DNA of 34,512 nt, taken from the NCBI GenBank assembly GCA_015494065.1, contig WGCA01000022.1, forward strand, positions 1-34,512, in the 5' to 3' direction. A program made the position numbers and the translations under genes. A model generated the notes under the pieces. It was given only the letters and a program-made list of their open reading frames with translations, was not told the origin of the DNA and searched no databases. The stretch's first letter is position 1, and each line of letters opens with the position of its first letter. Positions 7,029 to 15,573 of this stretch are shown piece by piece. The DNA comes from Thermodesulfobacteriaceae bacterium. Lineage in GTDB: Bacteria > Desulfobacterota > Thermodesulfobacteria > Thermodesulfobacteriales > Thermodesulfatatoraceae.

Positions 7029-9289
7029 GGTCCCTCTCCTTTGACTATTTTAGCAAGCCCTTTAAGGGCTTCTGGGTAGACACTGCGTAAATGAATGTCC
7101 CGCTGCGGGAAGGGGATTTCGATGCCAGCCTCGGTCAAGGCCTTATAAAGGGCGTAGTAATAATCACTTTTAATACCCGTCATGGCCCGGTTGACCTCTG
7201 ATTGCTTGATCCAGACGGCTAGCTCAAAGTCAAGGCTGCTTTCGCCAAAACCGACAAAGCGAACTCTTATAGGGTGGTCCTGGTCCTCCCGGGTGATGGG
7301 GACGGAGCGGGCGGCTTTAGTAGCCACTTCGCGGACTTTTTCGGGGTCGGTTCCGTAAGCTACGCCGAAAGGAATCAAGATCCTACGCCAGTCATCATCG
7401 TAGGTCCAGGTGGAAATGCGCTGGGAGATGAATTCTGAATTAGGGACGATGATTTCTAGGGCGTCGAAGGTGCGAATAACCGTGCTGCGGATATTGATCT
7501 TTTTGACTACACCGATGGTGCCGTCTTCAAACTGGACCAGGTCTCCCACTTTAATACTCCGTTCAGAAAGGAGGATGATGCCGGAGACAAAATTATTGGC
7601 GATGGTCTGCAGCCCAAAACCGATTCCCACCGAAAGGGCCCCGAAGATGAGGGCGATCTGACTCATGTTGATCCCGGCGGTTGAAAGGGCCACCAGGGCG
7701 AGCAGACAGATCATAAGGTAATAGCTCAGGGTAGAAAGGGAGTTCACCACGCCGGGAGCCATGCCCAGATGTTTGACCAGAAACCGTTCGATCCTCCGGC
7801 GGATCAGCTTGAGGACAATGAGCCCCGCGGTTAGGACGAAGATGAGTTTGAAAAAGCTCAGTACGGTAAAGGTGGTTTCCCCTGATTTCCAGAGGGGGTA
7901 ATAGAGTATGGCCTTCACGGTAGTGGCACTGCGCTGGTAAATCTTTTTAAACCGGTTAAATCCCCGCTGCCAGAGGCTCATGTGTGATTTCCAGAGAAAG
8001 AGCAGCGTTTCTTCTTCAAAGATCAGGGTGCGCAAGGCCTCCTTCTTTTTTTGAAGGAGGTTTTTCAGGGTATTTAGGGTAGCAAGGAGGTCTTGGCTTT
8101 CTTTTATGAGGAGACCCAGATAGTTTTTGGGCTTTTGGGCCCGCTCTTCTTGGTAGAAGCGAAGGTTTCCCTTTATAAGGGCGGTCTTTTCTTCAAGGTA
8201 GTTGAGGCGGAAAACCAGGTTCTGTTCCTGGGCCTTTAAGGCCTCAAGTTGCGTCTCATAGTCTTCCAGCCGGTGAGGCCTTTCCTTTACGGGAAGCTTG
8301 GCCCTGACAGCGGCAAAATCGTACCAAAACCTCGCCCGCTTGAGCTTGAGGCCAAGGATATCCTCTTGTACCTCAAGGATTTTGGTCCGGGTTTCGTAAA
8401 GGTCTTTTCTTGTTTCGTAGAATTTTCTTTTGTAGGGGGTTTGAGAGGAGTGCAGTTTGGTAAGCCTTATTTCAAGCAGGGCCAGCTTTCGGGCCAGTTC
8501 TTCCCTGAGGGCCTGGTTGGTTTTTTTCAGGTTTTCTAGGTCCTTCTCCGTCTTTTCGATTTCCTTCTCAAGCTCGGCTACTTCTTTGGGGCGGATCTTG
8601 ACTTTTTCGTAAAGTATTTCGAGGTCCTTTTCCCAGTCGTCTTCCAGGCTTACAAGTTGATTTAGGCGTTCTTCGGTGCGCTCTAATTCAAGCTTGGCCA
8701 GGGCGTAACGGGCCTGAAGATTCAGGAGCTCAGCCAGTTTCAGGTAGGCTTCGGGGCTGGGCCCTCTTTGGGCCAGGAGAAGATAGTTGCGGAAGACCTC
8801 TTCCAGGGTTTTTTCCAGGCGGTCAAGCTCTTCTTTTTCAAGCTCCCTTTTCCCTTTCAGGGTCTCTATCTGGTGGTTTAATTGGAAACCGAAGTCCACG
8901 AATTCTTTAAGGCCTGAAAGCCCGGGCGCCTTCTTAGGGAGAGGGGGAAGAGTAAGGGCTGGCGGCAATTTTTGCCCTGTTTCGATTTCGATTTTTTGCC
9001 AGAGAAAGGGGAGATTTTCCAAAAGTTCTTGGGCTTCTCTAAGGGTTTTTTGGGCCTTTTTATCTTTGGGCTTAAGGCCTTGGAGTTCCTTTAAGAGGCG
9101 AGATAGGAGTTTTTCCTGCGCCTCAAAAAAGGCCTTTCGCTTGGCCGGGTCCTTCTCAAGGTAGCGCAGGTCTTTGGCCCGTTCAGGGAGAGGAAGATGG
9201 TTGGCAGACTGGGCCAAGGCTTTGGTGCCGCATAAGAGAAGAATTAGAACTTGAACAAGTAAAACGAGCTTTGCTAAATAAAAGGCCAT
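7025..9289 (-). CDS. MscS-family mechanosensitive channel with long periplasmic coiled coil
   Basis: A 754-aa protein. A signal peptide ([20 protein letters not shown], then ALAQ) is followed by about 430 residues rich in Leu, Glu and Lys, clearly coiled coil and probably periplasmic. Membrane helices are visible at about 471-494 and 515-540, followed by the pore-lining helix at 543-572 ([21 protein letters not shown]), then the MscS beta domain ([35 protein letters not shown]) and a C-terminal alpha/beta domain. It would release solutes on hypo-osmotic shock. Architecture resembles large MscK-type channels but with fewer membrane helices. ATG 9289 was chosen because it starts a signal peptide and has GAGG 9 bp upstream; the frame stays open into the divergent gene. 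First gene of the operon with ispF, uvrC and the FmdE-like gene. Confidence 0.92.
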   Translation of the reverse strand: MAFYLAKLVLLVQVLILLLCGTKALAQSANHLPLPERAKDLRYLEKDPAKRKAFFEAQEKLLSRLLKELQGLKPKDKKAQKTLREAQELLENLPFLWQKIEIETGQKLPPALTLPPLPKKAPGLSGLKEFVDFGFQLNHQIETLKGKRELEKEELDRLEKTLEEVFRNYLLLAQRGPSPEAYLKLAELLNLQARYALAKLELERTEERLNQLVSLEDDWEKDLEILYEKVKIRPKEVAELEKEIEKTEKDLENLKKTNQALREELARKLALLEIRLTKLHSSQTPYKRKFYETRKDLYETRTKILEVQEDILGLKLKRARFWYDFAAVRAKLPVKERPHRLEDYETQLEALKAQEQNLVFRLNYLEEKTALIKGNLRFYQEERAQKPKNYLGLLIKESQDLLATLNTLKNLLQKKKEALRTLIFEEETLLFLWKSHMSLWQRGFNRFKKIYQRSATTVKAILYYPLWKSGETTFTVLSFFKLIFVLTAGLIVLKLIRRRIERFLVKHLGMAPGVVNSLSTLSYYLMICLLALVALSTAGINMSQIALIFGALSVGIGFGLQTIANNFVSGIILLSERSIKVGDLVQFEDGTIGVVKKINIRSTVIRTFDALEIIVPNSEFISQRISTWTYDDDWRRILIPFGVAYGTDPEKVREVATKAARSVPITREDQDHPIRVRFVGFGESSLDFELAVWIKQSEVNRAMTGIKSDYYYALYKALTEAGIEIPFPQRDIHLRSVYPEALKGLAKIVKGEGP

Positions 9290-10355
9290 GCTGATCGGCC
9301 TCGTGTTCTTTTTGGCGCTCCTGCTCGGGGGGTGCGCGAGTGTTGGGCCCAAGGCGCTCAAAGATGCTCGCTTCAACTACAACCTCGCCGTACAGATTTC
9401 CGCTAACGAACAAATGTTACTCAACTTGGTACGCCTGCGCTACCGGGACAACCCGGTCTTTCTTGAAATCACCAATATTTCCACCCAATTTTCTCTCTCA
9501 ACCGGGGCAAACGCCGGGGCCGACATCAAAGAAGTCTATCCTGATACCTATTCTTTGGGGCTTGGTCTTTCTTACGCAGAAAAACCTACCATTTCGTTCT
9601 CCCCTCTGCACGGCGAACAGTTCGTAAAGCGGCTCCTCTCTCCCATTCCTCTGGAACACTTGATTTTGCTCCTTAATTCGGGCTGGCGGGTGGACCGCGT
9701 CTTGCGTCTTTGTGTCCAGCGCATCCAAAATTTTGAAAACGCGGCTACCGCCTCGGGCCCCACCCCGGAGCTCAAACCCGAATTTGAGGACTTCTTGAAA
9801 ATAGCCAAGTTGATGCAAAGATTGTACGCCAAGAAATACATAGATTTCGTTTACCGCACCATAGACCAAAAGATCTACGCCGGTATCCAGGTCCATCCCG
9901 CCGGGGAGAAGGCCCCGGAAGTCAAACTTTGGCGCCAGCTACTTGGCCTGAAACCCCATAGTTTTTATCCCTTCACCCCGGAGCTGGTGCTTGAGAGCGA
10001 TTTTTATATCACCTTGCAAACCCGCTCTTTGATAGGAGTACTTTTTTATCTTTCGCACGGGGTCATACCCCCTGAAACTGACCTCAAGAAGGGGAAAATT
10101 ACCCTTACCCATTATCCTGACGGACGCCCTTTTGATTGGCAGGAGCTTCTAGGGGATCTTTTCGTGGTGAGGGTCAGTCAAACCTTTCCCGCAGAGGCCG
10201 CGGTAGCGGTCCGTTACCGGGGTCATTGGTTTTATATTTCAGATTATGACCTGAACACCAAATCAACCTTCGTCCTCCTGGGTCAGCTCTTTGTACTTGA
10301 GGCTGGCAAAGAAAAGGGTCTCGTCCCCCTGCTCACTATTCCCATTGGGCAATAG
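9288..10355 (+). CDS. Putative outer-membrane lipoprotein of unknown function
   Basis: A 355-aa protein beginning with a short lipoprotein signal, [17 protein letters not shown], with lipobox LGGC and lipidated Cys16. The residue after Cys is Ala, so sorting to the outer membrane is likely. The body has the pattern NYNLAVQISANEQMLLNLVRLRYRDNPVFLEI and ISFSPLHGEQFVKRLLSPIPLEHLILLLNSGW, which I recall from uncharacterised lipoproteins of Gram-negative bacteria; no function is known to me. An in-frame TAA at 9279 forces the start to 9288 or later, and a later start would destroy the signal peptide. The ATG overlaps the start codon of the divergent channel gene. The signal has no basic residue in its n-region and the Shine-Dalgarno (AAAGG, 2 bp away) is poor. 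Confidence 0.82.
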   Translation: MLIGLVFFLALLLGGCASVGPKALKDARFNYNLAVQISANEQMLLNLVRLRYRDNPVFLEITNISTQFSLSTGANAGADIKEVYPDTYSLGLGLSYAEKPTISFSPLHGEQFVKRLLSPIPLEHLILLLNSGWRVDRVLRLCVQRIQNFENAATASGPTPELKPEFEDFLKIAKLMQRLYAKKYIDFVYRTIDQKIYAGIQVHPAGEKAPEVKLWRQLLGLKPHSFYPFTPELVLESDFYITLQTRSLIGVLFYLSHGVIPPETDLKKGKITLTHYPDGRPFDWQELLGDLFVVRVSQTFPAEAAVAVRYRGHWFYISDYDLNTKSTFVLLGQLFVLEAGKEKGLVPLLTIPIGQ

Positions 10356-10406
10356 CTGGTTAAAGACAACAATTTAGGTTACATTTTTCTTTTCCGAAGG
10401 TGGTCT

Positions 10407-10709
10407 ATGGGGCGTGACCGGTGGAAAAAAATCGAAGAAGCTCGGGTCCTCTTGGGGCTGCCGGTACAGACTTCCCGGGCCGAGATAAGGGCCCGTTACC
10501 GGAAGCTGGCGGCCAAGTTACATCCGGATCACGCCGGGGACGAGGAGGCCATGAGGAGGCTTAACGAAGCTTACGCCCTGCTGATGGAATATTGCGACCA
10601 CTACCGCATTGACCTTGCCCCGAACGACCGCGGGGCAGACGCGGAAGAGTGGTGGTTTTTACACTTCGGCGAAGACCCGGTGTGGGGTGGAAAGAAGGAG
10701 GACGAATAA
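10407..10709 (+). CDS. Small J-domain protein (DnaJ-like)
   Basis: A 100-aa protein that is nearly all J domain: EEARVLLGLPVQTSRAEIRARYRKLAAKLHPDHAGDEEAMRRLNEAYALL, with the HPD motif that stimulates DnaK ATPase. It lacks the Gly/Phe, zinc and C-terminal domains of DnaJ, so it is a type III J protein with an acidic, Trp-containing tail of about 35 residues. Client unknown. It lies 3 bp before lysC, and the lysC ribosome binding site is inside its last codons, so the two are cotranscribed. Confidence 0.9.
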   Translation: MGRDRWKKIEEARVLLGLPVQTSRAEIRARYRKLAAKLHPDHAGDEEAMRRLNEAYALLMEYCDHYRIDLAPNDRGADAEEWWFLHFGEDPVWGGKKEDE

Positions 10710-10712
10710 GAG

Positions 10713-11939
10713 ATGTTGGTAGTACAGAAATACGGAGGTACTTCGGTAGGAGATCTCGAGCGGATCCGTAACGTGGCCAGAAGGATTGCCAAATACAAGG
10801 ACGAAGGCCATGACGTGGTGGTGGTAGTTTCCGCCATGGCCGGGGAGACAGACCGTCTGCTGAACCTGGCCCACGAGTTGGTAGAAGAGCCGAGCCCCCG
10901 GGAACTTGACATGCTGGTGGCCACCGGTGAGCAGGTCTCTTCTGCCCTGCTGGCCATGGCGTTAAACGCCATGGGGTATCCCGCCAAGGCCTTGGTGGCC
11001 TTCCAGATCCCGATCAAGACCGACGAGCTTTTCGGCAAGGCCCGCATCCGTGATATCGCCACCGACCGCATGCTTGAGGAATTAAAAAAGGGCTACATCC
11101 TTATCATTGCCGGGTTTCAGGGCATCACCGAAGGAGGAGACATCACCACCCTGGGCCGCGGAGGCTCTGACACCACGGCGGTGGCCATTGCGGCGGCTTT
11201 AGGGGCAGACGTGTGCGAAATCTTTACTGACGTGGACGGCGTCTACACCGCTGATCCACGCGTCGTACCCAGGGCGCGCAAGATAAAGCGTATCTCTTAC
11301 GACGAAATGCTTGAGCTGGCCAGCATGGGGGCCAAGGTCTTGGAGATCCGTTCCGTGGAATTTGCCAAAATTTATAAAGTGCCGGTTCACGTAAGGTCCA
11401 GTTTTTCTGACGAGCCGGGGACGATGGTGGTGGAGGAGGACGAAACCATGGAAAAGGTCCTTGTTTCAGGGGTTACGTACAACCGCAACGAGGCCCGTAT
11501 TTCCCTTTACGGAGTGCCGGACAGGCCAGGGGTAGCGGCCCAGATTTTTGGGCCCATTGCCGAGGCCGGTATCGTAGTTGACATGATCATCCAGACCGGC
11601 CGTCCTGACGGGCGGGCTGACATGACTTTTACCGTACCCAAAACCGATTTTAAAAAGACGCTAAGGCTGGTGGAAGGGTTGGCAGAAAAGCTGGGGCTGG
11701 AAAAGATAGAAGGTTCTGAAGAGATCGCTAAGGTCTCCATCGTGGGGGCTGGTATGCGGGCCCACCCCGGGGTCGCGGCCAAGATGTTCGAAGTGCTGGC
11801 CCAACACGGGATCAATATCCACATGATTTCTACCTCCGAGATCAAGATCTCCTGTGTCATCGACGAGAAATACACGGAGCTTGCGGTACGGGCCTTGCAC
11901 GAAGCCTTTGGTCTTGATCGTGAGCCAGAGGAAGAATAA
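10713..11939 (+). CDS. lysC: Aspartate kinase
   Basis: A 408-aa monofunctional aspartokinase that phosphorylates aspartate, opening the pathway to lysine, threonine, methionine and diaminopimelate. The N-terminal kinase domain shows [33 protein letters not shown] and [15 protein letters not shown]; two ACT domains follow (about 265-400; [17 protein letters not shown] and [19 protein letters not shown]), the usual site of lysine/threonine feedback. Internal in-frame starts are common in this family for a separate beta subunit; I did not identify a convincing one. The gene follows a J-domain protein and precedes cimA with 17 bp between. Confidence 0.97.
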   Translation: MLVVQKYGGTSVGDLERIRNVARRIAKYKDEGHDVVVVVSAMAGETDRLLNLAHELVEEPSPRELDMLVATGEQVSSALLAMALNAMGYPAKALVAFQIPIKTDELFGKARIRDIATDRMLEELKKGYILIIAGFQGITEGGDITTLGRGGSDTTAVAIAAALGADVCEIFTDVDGVYTADPRVVPRARKIKRISYDEMLELASMGAKVLEIRSVEFAKIYKVPVHVRSSFSDEPGTMVVEEDETMEKVLVSGVTYNRNEARISLYGVPDRPGVAAQIFGPIAEAGIVVDMIIQTGRPDGRADMTFTVPKTDFKKTLRLVEGLAEKLGLEKIEGSEEIAKVSIVGAGMRAHPGVAAKMFEVLAQHGINIHMISTSEIKISCVIDEKYTELAVRALHEAFGLDREPEEE

Positions 11940-11956
11940 GGCTTAAGGGGTCTTTT

Positions 11957-13555
11957 ATGCCTCAAAAGGTAGAATTTTACGACACCACTTTGCGGGACGG
12001 CACCCAGGCCGAAGAATTCAACCTTTCAGTGGAAGATAAATTAAGGGTAGCCCAGAAGCTTGACGAACTAGGAATCGACTATATCGAAGGCGGCTGGCCT
12101 GGCTCAAATCCCAAAGACGCGCGCTTTTTCCGCGAGGTCCGGGAAATCAAGTTTAAACACGCCAAAATAGCGGCCTTTGGTAGCACCCACCACCCACGCA
12201 AACGTCCGGAAGAAGACGCCAACCTGCGGGCCCTGATAGAGGCCCGGACCCCCGTCATTACCATTTTTGGAAAGAGCTGGGATATTCACGTAAAAGAGGC
12301 CCTTAAAACCACGCTGGAACGCAACCTGGAAATCATTGAGGCCTCGGTGGCCTATCTCAAGCCCCATTGCGAAAAGCTTTTTTACGACGCCGAACATTTC
12401 TTTGACGGCTTTAAGGAAAACCGGGACTACGCCGTGGCCACCCTCAAAAAGGCCAGGGAGGCCGGGGCTGACGTCCTGGTCTTGTGTGACACCAACGGGG
12501 GGACGCTGCCGCACGAAATCGTAGAAATTATGCGGGAGGTCAAAAAAAGGCTGGGCAAGGGGATGAGCCTGGGGATTCACGCCCACAACGATACCGAATG
12601 CGCCGTAGCCAACTCCCTTATAGCAGTCCTTGAAGGGGCCGTCCAGGTCCAGGGGACTATCAACGGCTTTGGGGAGCGCTGTGGCAACGCCAACCTCTGC
12701 TCCATCATCCCTAATCTACTCCTCAAGATGGGGTATGAGGCCGAGGCCAAAAAGAACCTCCATAAATTGACGGAAGTTTCCCGCTACGTCTGTGAAATCG
12801 CCAATATCCCTCACCCGCGCTATTTGCCTTACGTGGGGCGGAGTGCCTTTGCGCATAAGGGTGGGGTGCACGTCTCGGCGGTGATGCGTCAGCCGCGCAC
12901 TTACGAACATATCGCCCCAGAGCTGGTCGGGAATACCCGGCGAATCCTGGTCTCTGACCTTTCCGGGCGCAGTAATATCCTCTACAAGGCCCAGCAGTTT
13001 GGCATTCGTCTTGAGACCGACGACCCCATGGTCACCAAGATCGTGGAGGAGGTCAAAAAACGGGAGGCGGAAGGGTACCAATTTGAAGCGGCCGAGGCCT
13101 CCCTTGAACTTTTGATGTACCGCTTGATTGGCGAGCCCAAACAGTATTTTGAACTCTTGGGTTACCGGGTTTTTGACATGCAAAACCCGGAAGAGGGGCA
13201 CCCTCTGGTAGAGGCCACGGTGATGGTAAGGGTTCCTCCGGGGGTAGGAGAGGTGGAACACACCGCAGCCTCCGGAAACGGGCCGGTAAACGCCCTTGAT
13301 AACGCTATTCGGAAGGCCCTCGAAAGGTTCTATCCCCAGCTTAAGGAAATGGTCTTGGAAGATTATAAAGTCCGGGTCCTTCCAGGCAGCCCCGGCACAG
13401 GGGCCATGGTGCGGGTGCTTATCTTCTCAAGGGACCAGCAAGACCGCTGGGGTACGGTAGGGGTCTCACACGACATCTTGGAGGCCAGCTGTAAGGCCCT
13501 AGTAGATAGTTTGACTTACAAACTCTTTAAGGACCGCCACAAAAAGAAGAGTTAG
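11957..13555 (+). CDS. cimA: (R)-citramalate synthase
   Basis: A 532-aa enzyme of the DRE-TIM metallolyase family. It condenses pyruvate with acetyl-CoA to citramalate, the threonine-independent route to 2-oxobutyrate and isoleucine. The N-terminal [20 protein letters not shown] and GWPGSNPKD are typical of CimA rather than of LeuA or homocitrate synthase, as is FGKSWDIHV. Metal-binding [15 protein letters not shown] and [16 protein letters not shown] follow. The C-terminal part (about 400-525) is the LeuA-type allosteric domain, probably sensing isoleucine. AAGGGG lies 6 bp before the ATG. cooC follows after 10 bp. Confidence 0.94.
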   Translation: MPQKVEFYDTTLRDGTQAEEFNLSVEDKLRVAQKLDELGIDYIEGGWPGSNPKDARFFREVREIKFKHAKIAAFGSTHHPRKRPEEDANLRALIEARTPVITIFGKSWDIHVKEALKTTLERNLEIIEASVAYLKPHCEKLFYDAEHFFDGFKENRDYAVATLKKAREAGADVLVLCDTNGGTLPHEIVEIMREVKKRLGKGMSLGIHAHNDTECAVANSLIAVLEGAVQVQGTINGFGERCGNANLCSIIPNLLLKMGYEAEAKKNLHKLTEVSRYVCEIANIPHPRYLPYVGRSAFAHKGGVHVSAVMRQPRTYEHIAPELVGNTRRILVSDLSGRSNILYKAQQFGIRLETDDPMVTKIVEEVKKREAEGYQFEAAEASLELLMYRLIGEPKQYFELLGYRVFDMQNPEEGHPLVEATVMVRVPPGVGEVEHTAASGNGPVNALDNAIRKALERFYPQLKEMVLEDYKVRVLPGSPGTGAMVRVLIFSRDQQDRWGTVGVSHDILEASCKALVDSLTYKLFKDRHKKKS

Positions 13556-13565
13556 GGGGGGAGAA

Positions 13566-14333
13566 GTGTCACAGACTATTGCTTTAGCCGGTAAAGGCGG
13601 GACCGGTAAGACCACCGTAGCCGCCCTTCTGGTCAAATACCTTACCGAGACAGGCCAAACTCCGGTCTTAGCGGTGGACGCAGATCCCAACGCCAATCTC
13701 AACGAACTCCTGGGGGTGGAGGTAGAGGTAACCCTTGGGGAGATTAAAAACGAGCTGCGTACCGCGGTGCCGGAGAGCATGGCCCGGGGAGATTTTATCG
13801 AGATGCGGTTAAACGAAGCTATCATCGAGGCCCAGGGCTTTGACCTCATCGTGATGGGGCAACCAGAGGGCCCGGGGTGCTACTGTGCCGCTCACGCCTT
13901 TTTGTCTCAGGCCCTTGAAAAGCTAATGCGGCATTACGCCTACGTGGTGGTGGATAACGAAGCGGGGATGGAACATCTCTCAAGGCTCAACATGCGCAAG
14001 ATTGACCACCTATTGGTGGTGTCTGACGCTTCCTCCCGAGGGGTGATGACCGCAGGCCGTATCGCCGAGCTCGTAAAACCTCTTCAACTAGAGGTGGGTA
14101 AGATCTGGCTGCTGGTGAACCGGGCTCCAGGGGAAATCCCTCCGGCCCTTGATGATTACGTCCGGCGGATTTGTACTGAAAAGAAGATGGATTTTTTGGG
14201 CTATCTTAAAGAGAGTCCGGAAATCTTTGAGGCCGAAATAGAACGCAGGCCTTTATTTACTCTTCCTAAAGAAAGTAAGGTCTACCAGGAGGCCACCGTC
14301 CTTTTTGAGAGGTTATTGAGCAAGGGGGCCTAA
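13566..14333 (+). CDS. cooC: CooC-type nickel-insertion ATPase
   Basis: A 255-aa MinD/ParA-like P-loop ATPase. The deviant Walker A GKGGTGKTT is near residue 9, VDADPNANLNELLG follows, and the pair of cysteines in GPGCYCAAH is the CXC site that binds nickel at the CooC dimer interface. CooC-family proteins (CooC, AcsF) help mature Ni-containing CO dehydrogenase and acetyl-CoA synthase. No such enzyme is encoded in this window, so the client must be elsewhere; a Wood-Ljungdahl pathway is suggested but not shown. Start is GTG 13566 with GGGGGGAG just upstream. It closes the J-protein/lysC/cimA run and has its own terminator. Confidence 0.9.
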   Translation: MSQTIALAGKGGTGKTTVAALLVKYLTETGQTPVLAVDADPNANLNELLGVEVEVTLGEIKNELRTAVPESMARGDFIEMRLNEAIIEAQGFDLIVMGQPEGPGCYCAAHAFLSQALEKLMRHYAYVVVDNEAGMEHLSRLNMRKIDHLLVVSDASSRGVMTAGRIAELVKPLQLEVGKIWLLVNRAPGEIPPALDDYVRRICTEKKMDFLGYLKESPEIFEAEIERRPLFTLPKESKVYQEATVLFERLLSKGA

Positions 14334-14348
14334 GCCCCCTTTGTTTGC
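14322..14348 (+). terminator. Intrinsic terminator of cooC
   Basis: Stem AAGGGGGC (14322-14329) with GCCCCCTT (14334-14341), loop CTAA, then TTGTTTG. The cooC stop codon TAA lies in the loop. The converging small gene ends 9 bp further on. Confidence 0.8.
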
Positions 14349-14349
14349 T

Positions 14350-14553
14350 CTAGCAACCTTCCACGGCCTTTTTCTTCATGGGCTTAATCTTGACCGTGTC
14401 ACCTACCTTGCACTTGCACTTACCCTTGAGCTCGATGACCATGGTTTTGCCTTCCATTTCCTTAACCGTCCCCTTACAGGTTTTGGCAAGCGCCGTCCCG
14501 GAAACCCCCATGAAAGATACCGCCATAAGCAGAGCCAATACCCTTTTCTTCAT
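14350..14553 (-). CDS. Small secreted Cys/Lys-rich protein, function unknown
   Basis: A 67-aa precursor with a clear signal peptide (MKKRVLALLMAVSFMGVSGT, cleavage expected after ALA), leaving a mature protein of about 44 residues. The mature part has four Cys, including a CKC, and 14 Lys. It has the rhythm of a small beta barrel (CKGTVKEMEGKTMVIEL ... GDTVKIKP). The Cys pattern could bind metal or form disulfides; I do not recognise the family. The ribosome binding site GAGGAGGTG, 5 bp before the ATG, is the strongest on this stretch and supports a real, well-translated gene. It stands alone between cooC (converging) and the L,D-transpeptidase (diverging). Confidence 0.75.
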   Translation of the reverse strand: MKKRVLALLMAVSFMGVSGTALAKTCKGTVKEMEGKTMVIELKGKCKCKVGDTVKIKPMKKKAVEGC

Positions 14554-14581
14554 AACAACACCTCCTCAGAGTTTGAAAAAA

Positions 14582-14598
14582 TAGTTTAATATAAACTA
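14582..14598. promoter_or_regulatory. Perfect palindrome in a divergent promoter region
   Basis: TAGTTTA (14582-14588), ATA, TAAACTA (14592-14598) is a perfect 7-3-7 inverted repeat. It lies in the 79-bp gap between the divergent starts of the small secreted protein and the L,D-transpeptidase, at the place where -10 elements would be expected. It may be an operator, or only AT-rich promoter sequence. Confidence 0.4.
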
Positions 14599-14632
14599 AG
14601 CAAGTTGCCAGATTTTTTGAAACTTATTTTTG

Positions 14633-15568
14633 ATGATTTTAAAGCTTAAAAAAGAGAAAATAAGGTCTATAGTACTATTAAATAGCTGTTTTGTCCTCTT
14701 TTCCTTGCTTTTTTTTCGATTTTCTTTGGCGCAGGACTTGATCATCGTAGAAAAATTTTCCCGCACCCTTTATTTCGTTCGGAACGGCCAGATCCTTAGG
14801 GCTTATCCGGTTTCTCTGGGCTGGAATCCAAATGGTCCCAAGAAAGTCCGGGGAGACGGGGCTACTCCGGAAGGAATTTATGAAATCATTGCCAAAAGGC
14901 CCTCGGCCAAATACGGTCTCTTTTTGGCCTTAGACTACCCCAATTTAAAAGACGTCAATCTGGCCTGGTGGGAGGGAAGACTCTCTTACGAAGACTACCT
15001 GGTTTGCATTGAAGCAGCTCAGAAAAAACGGCCCAACCCTTCCTGCCCTTTGGGCTTTGGTATTGGGATCCATGGAGGAGGCGTTTTTCGGGAAGAGGAA
15101 GGGAAAAAGATAAGAGATTGGACGTACGGTTGTATTGCCCTAAACGACGCCGATATCAAAGAGCTGAGCCGTCTGGTCTCTTTAGGGATCCCGGTCTTTA
15201 TTTATGATCTAAAAAGGCCCCTTTTTGAAATCTTAAAGAACGTGGTCTTTCCCGTGGAAGTTCCTGGGACCAGACTGTTGCCCTGGTGGGGGGAATGGGA
15301 GTTTAATTTAAAGGGATTGGTTTTGCGGGCTTCCCTCTGGGAGAATCATCAGGGCTTGCGGCGGTTGATATTGTTTGGTCTTGAACCAGCTTCAAAAAAG
15401 CTCCTTTTTTATTATCGGGATGACAATGCAGACGGGGTTCTTTCCAGCTGGGAGAGAAAAAATTCTCTGTTCCACCCACTTTGGGCTTACGACCGGGTGC
15501 AGCAAAAGATTTTGGAATTGTTGCCGGTCTGGGTTGAGAAAAGATTAGCCCACGGGGAAGGAGGTTAG
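14633..15568 (+). CDS. L,D-transpeptidase (YkuD family), secreted
   Basis: A 311-aa protein with an N-terminal signal or anchor helix (SIVLLNSCFVLFSLLFF, about 12-30). The YkuD catalytic domain spans about 35-195: GDGATPEGIYEI, GIHGGGVF with His147, and the catalytic motif DWTYGCIALND with Cys167. Such enzymes form 3-3 peptidoglycan cross-links or attach proteins to the wall. A C-terminal extension of about 110 residues has no family I know, but contains DDNADGVLSSWE (263-274), which fits the EF-hand calcium loop. ATG 14633 was chosen over TTG 14630; no Shine-Dalgarno is visible at either. Its stop codon lies in the panC ribosome binding region. Confidence 0.9.
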   Translation: MILKLKKEKIRSIVLLNSCFVLFSLLFFRFSLAQDLIIVEKFSRTLYFVRNGQILRAYPVSLGWNPNGPKKVRGDGATPEGIYEIIAKRPSAKYGLFLALDYPNLKDVNLAWWEGRLSYEDYLVCIEAAQKKRPNPSCPLGFGIGIHGGGVFREEEGKKIRDWTYGCIALNDADIKELSRLVSLGIPVFIYDLKRPLFEILKNVVFPVEVPGTRLLPWWGEWEFNLKGLVLRASLWENHQGLRRLILFGLEPASKKLLFYYRDDNADGVLSSWERKNSLFHPLWAYDRVQQKILELLPVWVEKRLAHGEGG

Positions 15569-15573
15569 CCATC
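15558..15573 (+). promoter_or_regulatory. Ribosome binding site and ATC start of panC
   Basis: AAGGAGGT (15558-15565) is a near-perfect Shine-Dalgarno. The codon at ideal spacing (6 bp after GGAGG) is ATC at 15571; the nearest standard start, TTG at 15580, is 15 bp away. No ATG or GTG lies between the in-frame TGA at 15535 and 15580. Confidence 0.65.

Noticed and set aside
14600-14615. Sigma-54 promoter (TGGCA ... TTGC) before the small secreted protein gene
   Set aside because: On the minus strand the GG and GC elements are only 6 bp apart, not the required 10.
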